This document shows positions 17,142 to 26,347 of a DNA stretch of 64,000 bases, piece by piece. This stretch comes from DATAGZ01 sp036263455 (GTDB lineage Bacteria > Pseudomonadota > Alphaproteobacteria > Dongiales > Dongiaceae): positions 1 to 64,000 of the forward strand of contig DATAGZ010000001.1 of the NCBI GenBank assembly GCA_036263455.1, read 5' to 3'. A program made the position numbers and the translations under genes. How positions within the stretch are numbered: position 1 is the stretch's first letter; the number at the start of each line of letters is the position of its first letter. Below the pieces are notes generated by a model. It was not told where the DNA came from. It saw only the letters and a list, made by a program, of their open reading frames with translations, and made no database searches.

Positions 17142-18737
17142 TTAGTTTGCCTGCCGGCGCAGGAAAGCAGGAATGTCGAGCATGTCTTCTTCCGCCCGGG
17201 CAATGCTGACGCGGTCGGGCGATTCGAAGGCAAGCTGCGGCTGCTGTGCAGGCTCGGCGCGCCGGGCGGACGGCGCCGCCTTCGGAGCGGTTTCCGCATG
17301 TTCTGCATGGACGCGCGAGCGGGCCTGCATCGCAGGCTCGATCTTACGCTGCGGGTCCTGCGCGGCGGGCGCCATTTCGCGATGGCCCGTCAGGCGGCTG
17401 GTAACCCGCCCGAACAAGCTGCGCTTCTTTTCAGGTGCCTGCACTCCCGGCGAGGTCGGCCTTTCATGAGCTGCCGGAGCAGACATGCGCTCGTTCAAGA
17501 TCAGCGGTGTTTCCACCGGAGCGGATGCAGCCGGCATGATCGACATTGCAGGTGCCGGCGCGATGACCGGTTCCATGGCCAGGGCCGTGGCTCCCTGAAG
17601 GGCATGCACCGGCGTTTGCTGGATTGCGGTCGCCATGACCGATTGTGCTACCATCTGCGGCATGGAAATCGCCCCGAGCGGCGGAGCGATAGTAATGGCG
17701 TTCTCCTGCGGCCGCTCGGCCGCCGCCTGCGGGGTGACCAGGCTGAGCGGCGGACGTTGTTGCGCCACGGCCTGATCGATGCCAGTTGCCACGACTGAAA
17801 TGCGAATCTTTCCTTCGAGGCTGTTATCGGTGGTGGAACCCACGATAATATTCGCCTCGGGATCGACCTCTTCGCGGATACGGTGCGCCGCTTCGTCGAC
17901 CTCGAACAGGGTAAGGTCCGGCCCGCCGGTAATGTTGATCAGTACCGAGCGCGCGCCTTTCATCGATACGTCGTCCAGAAGCGGGTTGGAGATCGCGGCC
18001 TCTGCGGCAGCGGTTGCCCGATTTTCTCCGCCTGCCTCACCCGTGCCCATCATCGCCTTACCCATCTCATTCATGATGGTCTTGACGTCGGCGAAGTCCA
18101 GATTGATGAGACCCGGCACGGTCATGAGATCGGTAACGCCGCGCACGCCCATGTGCAGGACCTCGTCGGCCATGCGGAAGGCATCGGCGAACGTGGTCTT
18201 TTCATTGGCGATGCGGAACAGGTTCTGATTGGGAATGACGATCAGCGTATCGACGTGCTGGGACAATTCCTGGATACCCATTTCGGCCATGCGCATGCGC
18301 TTGGTTCCCTCGAAATGGAAGGGCTTGGTCACCACGCCGACCGTGAGGATGCCTTGCTCGCGCGCGAGTTGGGCGATTACCGGCGCGGCACCGGTGCCGG
18401 TGCCCCCGCCCATGCCCGCGGTAATGAAGCACATGTTCGCGCCCGAAAGCTGCTCGGTGATGTCGGACAGCGCCTCTTCCGCCGATGCCCGGCCGATATC
18501 GGGACGGGCACCCGCGCCCAGGCCCTTGGTCACGCCGGCACCGAGCTGAATGCGCCGCTGACACAGCGATTGAGCCAGCGATTGTGCGTCGGTATTGGCC
18601 ACGAGAAAATCGACGCCTTCGAGCTTGGCGCGAATCATGTTGGCGACGGCGTTGCCGCCGGCGCCCCCCACACCCACGACCGTAATGCGCGGCCGCAAGG
18701 CGAGAGTGTCCTGGGGCACCATGATATTGATTGGCAT
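17142..18737 (-). CDS. ftsZ: Cell division protein FtsZ
   Basis: 531 residues: the tubulin-like GTPase that forms the division ring. ITVVGVGGAGGNAVANMI near residue 18 and the tubulin signature GGGTGTGAAPVIAQLA near residue 108 bind GTP; NLDFADVKTIMNEMGKAMMG follows. After about residue 330 comes a long, Ala/Pro-rich, unordered linker typical of Alphaproteobacteria, ending in the conserved C-terminal peptide LDIPAFLRRQAN that binds FtsA and other partners. A strong AGGAGG ribosome-binding site supports the start. It is the last gene of the dcw cluster here; lpxC does not follow. Confidence 0.98.
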   Translation of the reverse strand: MPINIMVPQDTLALRPRITVVGVGGAGGNAVANMIRAKLEGVDFLVANTDAQSLAQSLCQRRIQLGAGVTKGLGAGARPDIGRASAEEALSDITEQLSGANMCFITAGMGGGTGTGAAPVIAQLAREQGILTVGVVTKPFHFEGTKRMRMAEMGIQELSQHVDTLIVIPNQNLFRIANEKTTFADAFRMADEVLHMGVRGVTDLMTVPGLINLDFADVKTIMNEMGKAMMGTGEAGGENRATAAAEAAISNPLLDDVSMKGARSVLINITGGPDLTLFEVDEAAHRIREEVDPEANIIVGSTTDNSLEGKIRISVVATGIDQAVAQQRPPLSLVTPQAAAERPQENAITIAPPLGAISMPQMVAQSVMATAIQQTPVHALQGATALAMEPVIAPAPAMSIMPAASAPVETPLILNERMSAPAAHERPTSPGVQAPEKKRSLFGRVTSRLTGHREMAPAAQDPQRKIEPAMQARSRVHAEHAETAPKAAPSARRAEPAQQPQLAFESPDRVSIARAEEDMLDIPAFLRRQAN

Positions 18738-18785
18738 TTCTGCCTCCTTTGCTTAGTTAATCCACGATCTCGATTCGAGACCAGT

Positions 18786-20051
18786 TCAAAAATTTTCCTT
18801 CAGCCAAAAACCGAAACGACCGAGCCATCCGGTCGTTGGAGTCGGCTTGGCGCTCCGGCCCTTGCGCAGTAAACCTGCCTCCACCTCCGCCTGCGCCGCG
18901 TAGGTCAGCAACCCCGACACGGCGGCGAAGGCCGGTCCGTTAGTGGCATCGGCGAGGCCCGCGATATGGAGCGGCCGGCCCATGCGCACCTGCTTGTCGA
19001 GAACCAATTGCGCGAGCTCGCGCGTTCCGGCGAGTTGGTTGGCGCCCCCGGTAAGGACGACGCGCCGCCCCGCGACCTTGTCGAAGCCCGATTGCTCGAG
19101 GCGGGAACGTACGAGCTCGAACGTCTCCTCGAGACGCGGCTGTATAATGCCGATGAGTAGCGAACGCGGCACAGGCGCGCTCAAATGCTGATCGTCCTCG
19201 CCCACCTGGGGGACCTGGATCATCTCCCGCTCGTCCGCGGGCGAAACGCGGCAGTGGCCATAGAGGGTCTTCAATCTCTCGGCATGGGCAAGCGGGGTCG
19301 AGAGCCCCCGCGCAATGTCGTTGGTGACGTGACCGCCGCCGATGGGCACCGAATCCGTATAAACCACGTTGCCGTCGACAAAGACCGCGAGCGAGGTCGT
19401 CCCCGCGCCCATGTCGATGACCGTGACGCCGAGATCGATTTCGTCCTCGACCAGGGCGGCCAGGCCGGCGGCGTAGGGCGAGACAACCAGCGCACTGACA
19501 TCGAGGTGGCACCGCGCCACGCAATTGGTGAGATTGCGTACGGCACCCGCCGCCGCCGTGATCACATGCATATCGACGCCCAGCCGTTCGCCGAACATGC
19601 CCCGCGGGTCGCGGATTCCCTTGGCGCCGTCGATCGAATAGCCCACCGGGATCGAATGAATCATGCGCCGGTCCGCCAGGCTGTTGAACTGGTTACCCTG
19701 GTAGAGGACGCGCCCCACATCGTGATCGCCGATCTCGCGGCCGTTGATAGGGACCTCGACGCTCAGCGTCTGCGAGGCCGGATTGCCCCCCGACAGATTG
19801 ACGATCACCGAACGGATCGTTTCGCCCGCCATTTGTTCGGCGGCGTTGATTGTCGTGGAAATGGCGAGCTCGGCCTGTTCCATGTCGATGATCGTCCCGG
19901 CCCGAACGCCGCGCGAAAGATGGTGCCCGATGCCGGTCACCTTGGGTTTACCGTCGTCGCCGATGCGTGCGATGAAGCAGGCGATCTTGCTGCTGCCGAC
20001 ATCCAAGGCGGCGATTAAGGAATTGCGTTGCGCCATTCGTGTCTTTTTCAC
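18786..20051 (-). CDS. ftsA: Cell division protein FtsA
   Basis: 421 residues, actin-like ATPase that tethers FtsZ to the membrane. LIAALDVGSSKIACFIARI (phosphate 1), VTVIDMGAGTTSLAVFVDG (phosphate 2) and VVLTGGANQLAGTRELAQ (adenosine) are the actin-family motifs; the C-terminal WLGRFGFWLKENF is the amphipathic membrane-targeting helix. The given start is a GTG; ATG 20036 (MAQRNS) is an alternative. A 48-nt gap separates it from ftsZ. Confidence 0.97.
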   Translation of the reverse strand: MKKTRMAQRNSLIAALDVGSSKIACFIARIGDDGKPKVTGIGHHLSRGVRAGTIIDMEQAELAISTTINAAEQMAGETIRSVIVNLSGGNPASQTLSVEVPINGREIGDHDVGRVLYQGNQFNSLADRRMIHSIPVGYSIDGAKGIRDPRGMFGERLGVDMHVITAAAGAVRNLTNCVARCHLDVSALVVSPYAAGLAALVEDEIDLGVTVIDMGAGTTSLAVFVDGNVVYTDSVPIGGGHVTNDIARGLSTPLAHAERLKTLYGHCRVSPADEREMIQVPQVGEDDQHLSAPVPRSLLIGIIQPRLEETFELVRSRLEQSGFDKVAGRRVVLTGGANQLAGTRELAQLVLDKQVRMGRPLHIAGLADATNGPAFAAVSGLLTYAAQAEVEAGLLRKGRSAKPTPTTGWLGRFGFWLKENF

Positions 20052-20070
20052 TCTTTCCCCCGCGTGAACA

Positions 20071-20910
20071 TCAGATTTCCTTGCCGCTGACAGGCGAGCC
20101 GTGTAGCGGCGCAGAAGGCAGTTCTACGAACATCCGATCCGGCAGGCGCAGATCTATGATCGCGATCCGGCGTTCCAGGATACGGTCGCGCTTCTCCAGG
20201 GTGCCCAGGACGCGCCAGGCAAGCTCAGGATTTTCCTCGGGCAGCTTGACGACGATTCCATTGTCGAACGTGACGTTCCAGCGTCGTTCACCCACGTAAT
20301 CGGCGCCGGCCATGCGATGGAACAACGCCGCATCACCTTGCACCATCGCGATCAAATCCTGGGCATGTTCCGGCGCACCCCGTCCAGAGACGATCGGCAA
20401 GAACGGAAATTGCGCACGGGCAACAGGGCCGAGCGCTGTTCCCTTCTGGTCGATGAGGGTCAGCTGTCCAGGAGCCTGCTGCCATAGCGCGAAGGGCACG
20501 GTTTCTTCCATCTCGATGACAAGAGAGTCGGGCAGACGAATGGAAACGCTGGCTTCCCGTACCCAGGGCAAGGCCAGGAGCCGGCCGCGCACCGCCGCAA
20601 GGTTTATTCCAAGCAGGGGCGTTCCGGCTGGCATGCCCACGGCTTCCTCGATATCGGTCTCGCTTACCTGCTTGCGTCCTCCTACCAGGATGTTCCGAAG
20701 GGCGAGACCCTCCCGCCCACTCCAATTAAGGAGAACCGTGCGTGCCTGCAGAAACAGGAGATGATCTTGCGCGGCGAGCCTGAGCGCCAGAACGGCAATC
20801 CCAAACGCCGTGACCACCACCAGAATAGGCACGAATTTTCGCAGACGAAAGACATGCTGGCGCCGGCGGTGCGCCCAGAGCATTGGATCACGGCGGCCGT
20901 TCAATCGCAT
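20071..20910 (-). CDS. ftsQ: Cell division protein FtsQ
   Basis: 279 residues: basic cytoplasmic tail, one membrane segment (residues about 25-46), then a periplasmic POTRA domain and the FtsQ beta domain. ILVGGRKQVSETDIEEAVG is the POTRA start; LPWVREASVSIRLPDSLVIEMEE (positions about 107-129) and ALWQQAPGQLTLIDQKG are family-typical. It bridges early and late divisome proteins with FtsL and FtsB. It overlaps ddl by 10 nt. Confidence 0.94.
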   Translation of the reverse strand: MRLNGRRDPMLWAHRRRQHVFRLRKFVPILVVVTAFGIAVLALRLAAQDHLLFLQARTVLLNWSGREGLALRNILVGGRKQVSETDIEEAVGMPAGTPLLGINLAAVRGRLLALPWVREASVSIRLPDSLVIEMEETVPFALWQQAPGQLTLIDQKGTALGPVARAQFPFLPIVSGRGAPEHAQDLIAMVQGDAALFHRMAGADYVGERRWNVTFDNGIVVKLPEENPELAWRVLGTLEKRDRILERRIAIIDLRLPDRMFVELPSAPLHGSPVSGKEI

Positions 20911-21812
20911 CGGGCCGCCTCGATCATCTGGCGTACGAGCTCGGGATAAGTGATGCCAAGATAGCGAGCCTGCTCGGGCACGAGTGAGAGCGCGGTCATG
21001 CCCGGCTGCGTATTAATCTCCAGCATATACAGCCCACCGCAATCCTGAGCCCGATCGTCATATCGAAGATCCGTTCGGGCGACGCCTCGGCAGCCGAGCG
21101 CGCGGTAGGCCTGCTCGCTCCATTCCATCGCCTGCCGGCTGACCTCTTCGGGAATAGGCGCCGGCAAAAGATGCTCGGTCTTCCCGCCGGTATATTTATT
21201 GGTGTAGTCATAAAAGCCGTCCCGCGGCCGCAGTTCGGTGACCGCGAGCGCCCGGCCATTGATGATGGCTACGGTGAGTTCGCGGCCCGGGATGTAAGCC
21301 TCCGCCAGAATATCCTGACCGAAAGACCAGCTCTCGGCGGGGGAGCGATTATCACCCTCTCGGACGATCATCACGCCGACGCTTGAACCCTCGCGCGGCG
21401 GTTTGATCACATAGGGCCTGGGAAGCGGATCGGCCTGGCGCAGCATCTCCAGAGAAATGACCCGCCCCTCGGGCACCATGATTCCATGCGCCGCGAAGAT
21501 CTGCTTGGCGGCGGGCTTGTCCATGGCGAGCGCCGAGGCGAGCAGACCCGAATGGGTGTAGGGGATGCGCAGCATATTGAGGAGGGCCTGCACATGGCCG
21601 TCCTCGCCATATCGCCCGTGCAGCGCATTGAAGACAATGTCGGGACGGGCAGCCGTCAGCTCGGCAAGCAGCCGGGCGACATCGGCGCCGACATCGATCG
21701 TCGTAACATCGTAGCCGGCTTCCTGCAGCGCAGTGGCGGCATTCTGCCCGCCCAAGAGGGAAATTTCCCGCTCGCTCGATATTCCACCCATGAGGACCGT
21801 GACCCGTGTCAT
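20901..21812 (-). CDS. ddl: D-alanine--D-alanine ligase
   Basis: 303 residues, ATP-grasp enzyme joining two D-Ala for the peptidoglycan stem. VTVLMGGISSEREISLLGG at the start, FNALHGRYGEDGHVQALL near residue 60, PYVIKPPREGSSVGVMIV and YMLEINTQPGMTALSLVPEQA are diagnostic. ATG 21812 overlaps the murB stop (ATGA) and gives the normal length. Confidence 0.96.
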   Translation of the reverse strand: MTRVTVLMGGISSEREISLLGGQNAATALQEAGYDVTTIDVGADVARLLAELTAARPDIVFNALHGRYGEDGHVQALLNMLRIPYTHSGLLASALAMDKPAAKQIFAAHGIMVPEGRVISLEMLRQADPLPRPYVIKPPREGSSVGVMIVREGDNRSPAESWSFGQDILAEAYIPGRELTVAIINGRALAVTELRPRDGFYDYTNKYTGGKTEHLLPAPIPEEVSRQAMEWSEQAYRALGCRGVARTDLRYDDRAQDCGGLYMLEINTQPGMTALSLVPEQARYLGITYPELVRQMIEAARCD

Positions 21813-22720
21813 GCCGCGCGCACCTCCGTGACGGGCCGCCCGAGCCGGCGAATTTCCCATTGGAGATCGTGACCGCTCACAGCCTTCACGCGCCTGCGCA
21901 CCTCTTCGCCGAGCTGCTCGAGATCGGCGGCGCTCGCATCTCCGGCGTTGATGAGGAAGTTGCAATGCTGCTCCGAGACCTGTGCCCCGCCGAGGCGCAA
22001 GCCGCGGCACCCGGCGCGATCGATCAGCTCCCAGGCCTTGGCGCCCGGAGGATTGGTGAAGGTGCTGCCGCCCGTGCGTGCGCGAACCGGCTGCGTTTCC
22101 GCACGCTGGCGCTGAATCTCCGCGATGCGCGCGGCGATGGTCTCCGGATCCTCGGCTTCCCCCTGAAGGGCCACACGCGTGAAGATCCACCCTTCCGGCA
22201 CGGCGCAGTGACGATATGTCATGCCAAGCTCAGCGGGCGACAGGCGGTGCGTTACGCCTCTCTGGTCGAGCGCCTCGACCCAGAGGAGCCGCCCGGCCAT
22301 GTCTCCGCCATAGGCACCGGCATTCATGCGCACGCCACCGCCTATCGTACCGGGGATGCCAGCCAGGAATTCCAGCCCGCCAATGCCTTCGAGTTGAGCG
22401 GAGAGCGCAACATTGAGATCGAGCGCCCCTGCCCCGACCACCAAGCTGTTCCCTTCCCGCTCGATGTCGGCAAAACCGCTACCCAGGCGCACGACCGCGC
22501 CGGCAATGCCCTCGTCGCGCACCAGGACGTTGGACGCCACCCCTAGCACGGTCACCGCCATATCGGCGGGCTTTTCCTTCAAGAAGACGGCAAGGTCATC
22601 CGCATCCGCCGGCCTGAAGAGGATATCGGCGCGGCCACCGACGCGGAACCAGGTCGTGGGTCCGAGCGGGGCGTTCTCCGTGATCCGCCCACGCAAGCGT
22701 GGCAAGAGATCCTGGATCAT
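21809..22720 (-). CDS. murB: UDP-N-acetylenolpyruvoylglucosamine reductase
   Basis: 303 residues, FAD enzyme reducing UDP-GlcNAc-enolpyruvate to UDP-MurNAc. TTWFRVGGRADILFRP and LGVASNVLVRDEGIAGAVVR bind FAD; GIPGTIGGGVRMNAGAYGGD and GSTFTNPPGAKAWELIDRAG are the catalytic and substrate-binding parts, as in type I MurB. The start at 22720 overlaps murC by ATGA. Confidence 0.96.
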   Translation of the reverse strand: MIQDLLPRLRGRITENAPLGPTTWFRVGGRADILFRPADADDLAVFLKEKPADMAVTVLGVASNVLVRDEGIAGAVVRLGSGFADIEREGNSLVVGAGALDLNVALSAQLEGIGGLEFLAGIPGTIGGGVRMNAGAYGGDMAGRLLWVEALDQRGVTHRLSPAELGMTYRHCAVPEGWIFTRVALQGEAEDPETIAARIAEIQRQRAETQPVRARTGGSTFTNPPGAKAWELIDRAGCRGLRLGGAQVSEQHCNFLINAGDASAADLEQLGEEVRRRVKAVSGHDLQWEIRRLGRPVTEVRAA

Positions 22721-24138
22721 CTCCGTCCCCCCTGGGCCAAGGCTTGAAGCTCGCCCGGCAAGCGGTAGGCCCAGTTCGTGATCGAGCCCGCGCCTAAACA
22801 GATCACCATGTCGCCGGGCCGCACCCGTTGGGCCACGTCCCGCGCCAACTGTTCGGGATCGGCGAGCTTGTCGGCATGACGGTGGCCATGGGCGCGCAAG
22901 CCCTCGACGAGAGCCTCGCCGCTGACGCCCTCGATCGGCGCTTCGCCAGCGGGATAGACGTCGGACACCAGAACCCAATCGGCGCTGTTGAGGCAGGTGC
23001 AGAATTCTTCGAAAAGATGGCGCAGCCTTGTATAGCGATGCGGCTGCACCACCGCCATGATCCGTCCCTTGGTTACCTGCCGGGCCGCTTTGAGCACGGC
23101 GGCGATTTCGACCGGATGGTGGCCGTAATCGTCGATGATCGTGACCCCATTCGCCTCGCCCGTCTTGGTGAAGCGCCGCTTGACACCGCCAAAGCCGGCG
23201 AGCCCCTTGCGGATCGCCGGCTCGCTCATGCCCATCTCGTGGGCGACCGCTATGGCGGCAAGGCTGTTCTGGACATTATGTTGGCCGGCCATGGGCAGGA
23301 ACAGCGAGGTTAAGTTCATCTCGCTCTGGCTTGGCCGGTCCACGATCTGAACGTCGAATGAAGACCCTTCCGCAGTCTGGCGCAGATTGATCGCACGGAT
23401 ATTGGCCTGCGGCGAGAATCCGTAGGTGAGAATGCGTCGGTCGGTGAGCGAAGGCACCATCGCCTGGACGACCTGGTGGTCGAGACAGAGGACCGCGAAG
23501 CCATAAAACGGGATATTGCGGACAAAATCGGCATAGGCGGCGTTCATCGCCTCGACGGTGCCGTAATGATCGAGATGCTCGGGATCCATATTGGTGACGA
23601 TCGCAATCGTCGCAGGCAGCTTGATGAAACTGCCGTCCGATTCATCGGCCTCGACGACCATCCAGTCGCCGCGGCCGAGCCGGGCGTTGGTGCCGTGATT
23701 GTTGATGATCCCGCCATTCACGATAGTGGGATCGAAGCCGCCGCTCTCGAGAAGCTGGGCAACCAGCGACGTGGTCGTTGTCTTACCGTGGGTGCCACCC
23801 ACGGCCACTGACCATTTCAACCGCATGAGCTCCGCCAGCATCTCGGCCCGGCGCACAATCGGCAGCCAGCGCTGGCGTGCCGCGACGATTTCGGGATTGT
23901 CGGGCTTGACCGCGGAGGACATCACCACCACCGCCGCTTCGCCGACATTCTCGGCGCGGTGGCCAATGGCTACCGGAATGCCGGCATCCCTCAACCGCTT
24001 GGTATTGGCGCCCTCGGTTTGATCGGAGCCTTGCACGCGGTAGCCGAGATTGTGCAGGATCTCGGCGATACCGCTCATGCCGATGCCGCCAATGCCTATG
24101 AAATGCAGCGTGCCGATATCGAGAGGCAATTGGCGCAT
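22717..24138 (-). CDS. murC: UDP-N-acetylmuramate--L-alanine ligase
   Basis: 473 residues, the first Mur ligase. LHFIGIGGIGMSGIAEIL at the N-terminus binds the UDP-sugar; the ATP loop is AVGGTHGKTTTTSLVAQLL near residue 112; VEADESDGSF, MDPEHLDHYG and DDYGHHPVEIAAVL are conserved. It shares one base with the murG stop (TGATG). Confidence 0.97.
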   Translation of the reverse strand: MRQLPLDIGTLHFIGIGGIGMSGIAEILHNLGYRVQGSDQTEGANTKRLRDAGIPVAIGHRAENVGEAAVVVMSSAVKPDNPEIVAARQRWLPIVRRAEMLAELMRLKWSVAVGGTHGKTTTTSLVAQLLESGGFDPTIVNGGIINNHGTNARLGRGDWMVVEADESDGSFIKLPATIAIVTNMDPEHLDHYGTVEAMNAAYADFVRNIPFYGFAVLCLDHQVVQAMVPSLTDRRILTYGFSPQANIRAINLRQTAEGSSFDVQIVDRPSQSEMNLTSLFLPMAGQHNVQNSLAAIAVAHEMGMSEPAIRKGLAGFGGVKRRFTKTGEANGVTIIDDYGHHPVEIAAVLKAARQVTKGRIMAVVQPHRYTRLRHLFEEFCTCLNSADWVLVSDVYPAGEAPIEGVSGEALVEGLRAHGHRHADKLADPEQLARDVAQRVRPGDMVICLGAGSITNWAYRLPGELQALAQGGRR

Positions 24139-25214
24139 CAGGTGCCTCCCCGCAAATGGGAAAGGGCGAACGCGGCGAGCTCCCGCGCCGCTTGCGGCCG
24201 GGCCAGACTACGCATAGCTTCAGCCTTTTTCGCCAACCGCCCCGGTTCACCGATATAATCCTCTAGCGCGCGCGCCAGGGCTGGAGCGCCTTCTTTCTCG
24301 CGGCAAATCATGAGAGCGCCTGCTTCAGCAAAACTTTGCGCATTGGCGTCCTGATGCCCGTCGATCGAGCCAGGCAAAGGAATGGCAATGGCAGGCCTTC
24401 CCGCGACCGCGAGCTCGCTGAGGCTCGAGGCGCCCGCGCGGCAGATCACCAGATGCGCCCAACGCAGCCGCTCGGGCATATCGCTGAAGAAGGGCGCGAG
24501 CGTGACACGGTGCTGGCCGAGCATGCGGTAGCGCTCCCCAACCGAATCCAGGTCATCCGCCCGGCATTGCTGCGCAATGACGAGGCGGGCGCGCAGCCGC
24601 TCGGGGAGCAGCGCTATCGCCTCGGGGACCAGCGTCGCGAAAGCGCGCGCCCCCTGGCTGCCGCCGGTGACAAGCAGGTGCACCTCTTCCTCGGACGCGG
24701 CATAGGATTCCGCGCCGAGGGCAAGGATCGCCGGACGCACCGGATTGCCGATCACGCGCGCATTCGCCGGCATGGCACGCGATGCGAAGCCGAAGGCGGT
24801 GCCGCTCGTCCAGCGGGCGAGCATGCGGTTGGCCCGGCCCATGATCGCGTTCTGCTCGTGCAATACCAGACGAGCGCCGGTCAAACGCGCCGCGAGAAGC
24901 GGCGGGAAAGAAACGTAGCCGCCGAACCCCACCGCCAGTTCCGGCCGCCGCCGCAGCGCCACCGCCAGCGATTGGATAAAACCAACCAGGAGGCGCGCGA
25001 GGTTGCGGAGCCGCTCTGATAATGTCTTGCCGGCGATGCCACCCGCGACGATCGCGTGGCGGGGGCAACTGGCATCGCCCGTGCCGATCCGTGCGCCGCG
25101 CCGGTCAGTCATGAGAAACACCTGGTGGCCTTTCGCCACGAGCTCGGCGGCGAGCGCCTCGGCGGGAAAGAGATGGCCGCCGGTGCCACCCGCGGCAAGC
25201 ATGATGCGCGTCAT
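24138..25214 (-). CDS. murG: Undecaprenyldiphospho-muramoylpentapeptide beta-N-acetylglucosaminyltransferase
   Basis: 358 residues, GT28 family. It adds GlcNAc to lipid I to make lipid II on the inner face of the membrane. MLAAGGTGGHLFPAEALA near residue 4 and LVLHEQNAIMGRANRML, VTGGSQGARAF and VICRAGASSLSELAVAGRPA are the donor and acceptor motifs. It overlaps ftsW by ATGA. Confidence 0.97.
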   Translation of the reverse strand: MTRIMLAAGGTGGHLFPAEALAAELVAKGHQVFLMTDRRGARIGTGDASCPRHAIVAGGIAGKTLSERLRNLARLLVGFIQSLAVALRRRPELAVGFGGYVSFPPLLAARLTGARLVLHEQNAIMGRANRMLARWTSGTAFGFASRAMPANARVIGNPVRPAILALGAESYAASEEEVHLLVTGGSQGARAFATLVPEAIALLPERLRARLVIAQQCRADDLDSVGERYRMLGQHRVTLAPFFSDMPERLRWAHLVICRAGASSLSELAVAGRPAIAIPLPGSIDGHQDANAQSFAEAGALMICREKEGAPALARALEDYIGEPGRLAKKAEAMRSLARPQAARELAAFALSHLRGGT

Positions 25215-26347
25215 ATGTCGAGCCCTCCCGCGAAGCGTTTGCGCGTCAGGGCAAGCAGCATGCCTGCCTCGATTCCCACCGCGATGATCGAGGAACCGCC
25301 ATAGGAAATGAACGGAAGCGTCATGCCCTTGGTGGGCATGAGATGCAGGCTCGAGGCCATGTTGACCAGGGACTGCAGGCCGAAGGAGGTGGCAATCCCC
25401 GCCACCGCCAGAAGGATAAACAGGTTATTTTCGTTGAGGAGTCGCGTAAAACTGCGCAGCACGATGAAGGCGAAGAGAATGACGACGCCGAGGCAAATCA
25501 GCAGGCCGAACTCTTCCGCCGCCACCGCGAAGACGAAATCCGAATGCGCGTCGGGCAGGACCAGCTTGATGACGCCCTCGCCTGGGCCGCGCCCGAACAG
25601 GCCGCCATTGTGGAAGGCTTCAAGCGCGCGGTCGATCTGATAGGTATCACCCTTGCCGGGATCGATAAATTGATTTACGCGCTCGGTGACATGCGGCAGC
25701 ATGTAATAGGCCCCGACGAGACCCAGCGCACCGAGCCCGACGAAGACCAGCACCCATAGGATGGAAAGCCCGGCCACGAAGAACTGCGCGAACCACGCCA
25801 CGCTGACGATCACCGTCTGGCCGAGATCGGGCTGCTTGATAAGCAAAGCGACGCTCGCCAGATAGGCCGCAAGCGCGATGAGATTGCCTGGGATGCGCTT
25901 GCCTTCCCGTTGCAGGGAAAACATCCAGGCGGCAAAAATGGCGAAACCCGGCTTGAGGAATTCCGACGGCTGCAGGGAGAGCGGCCCCAGGCCGATCCAA
26001 CGCGTAGCGCCCTTGATTTCCTGCCCCGTCACGAGCGTCAAGGCCGTCAACCCATAGAAGACGAAAAACATCACCACGCCGAGCCTGCGGATATCGCGGG
26101 GCGAGAGAAGCGAAACCCCGATCATCGCGACGAAGGCCGGCAGAAGCAGCGCATAATGATGGCGCACCAGATAGAAGCTATCCAGGCCGATGCGGGTCGA
26201 GACGGCCGGACTCGCGGCCAGCACGAGGATGGCGCCCGCGAAAACCAGGGTCATGAGGGCCGCGAGCGTCCAGCGGTCGATGGTCCACCACCATTGCGCG
26301 AAACGCGACCGGTCGGATCGGGAGAAGGCGGAGCCCTGGCCCATCAT
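25211..26347 (-). CDS. ftsW: Peptidoglycan polymerase FtsW (SEDS family)
   Basis: 378 residues, about ten membrane segments. It polymerises lipid II at the septum together with FtsI. KGATRWIGLGPLSLQPSEFLK, LIKQPDLGQTVIV and GGLFGRGPGEGVIKLVLPDAHSDFVFAVAAEE (about positions 265-296), with the C-terminal MTLPFISYGGSSIIAVG, are the SEDS signatures. ATG 26347 overlaps the murD stop; a second ATG follows at once. Confidence 0.96.
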   Translation of the reverse strand: MMGQGSAFSRSDRSRFAQWWWTIDRWTLAALMTLVFAGAILVLAASPAVSTRIGLDSFYLVRHHYALLLPAFVAMIGVSLLSPRDIRRLGVVMFFVFYGLTALTLVTGQEIKGATRWIGLGPLSLQPSEFLKPGFAIFAAWMFSLQREGKRIPGNLIALAAYLASVALLIKQPDLGQTVIVSVAWFAQFFVAGLSILWVLVFVGLGALGLVGAYYMLPHVTERVNQFIDPGKGDTYQIDRALEAFHNGGLFGRGPGEGVIKLVLPDAHSDFVFAVAAEEFGLLICLGVVILFAFIVLRSFTRLLNENNLFILLAVAGIATSFGLQSLVNMASSLHLMPTKGMTLPFISYGGSSIIAVGIEAGMLLALTRKRFAGGLDI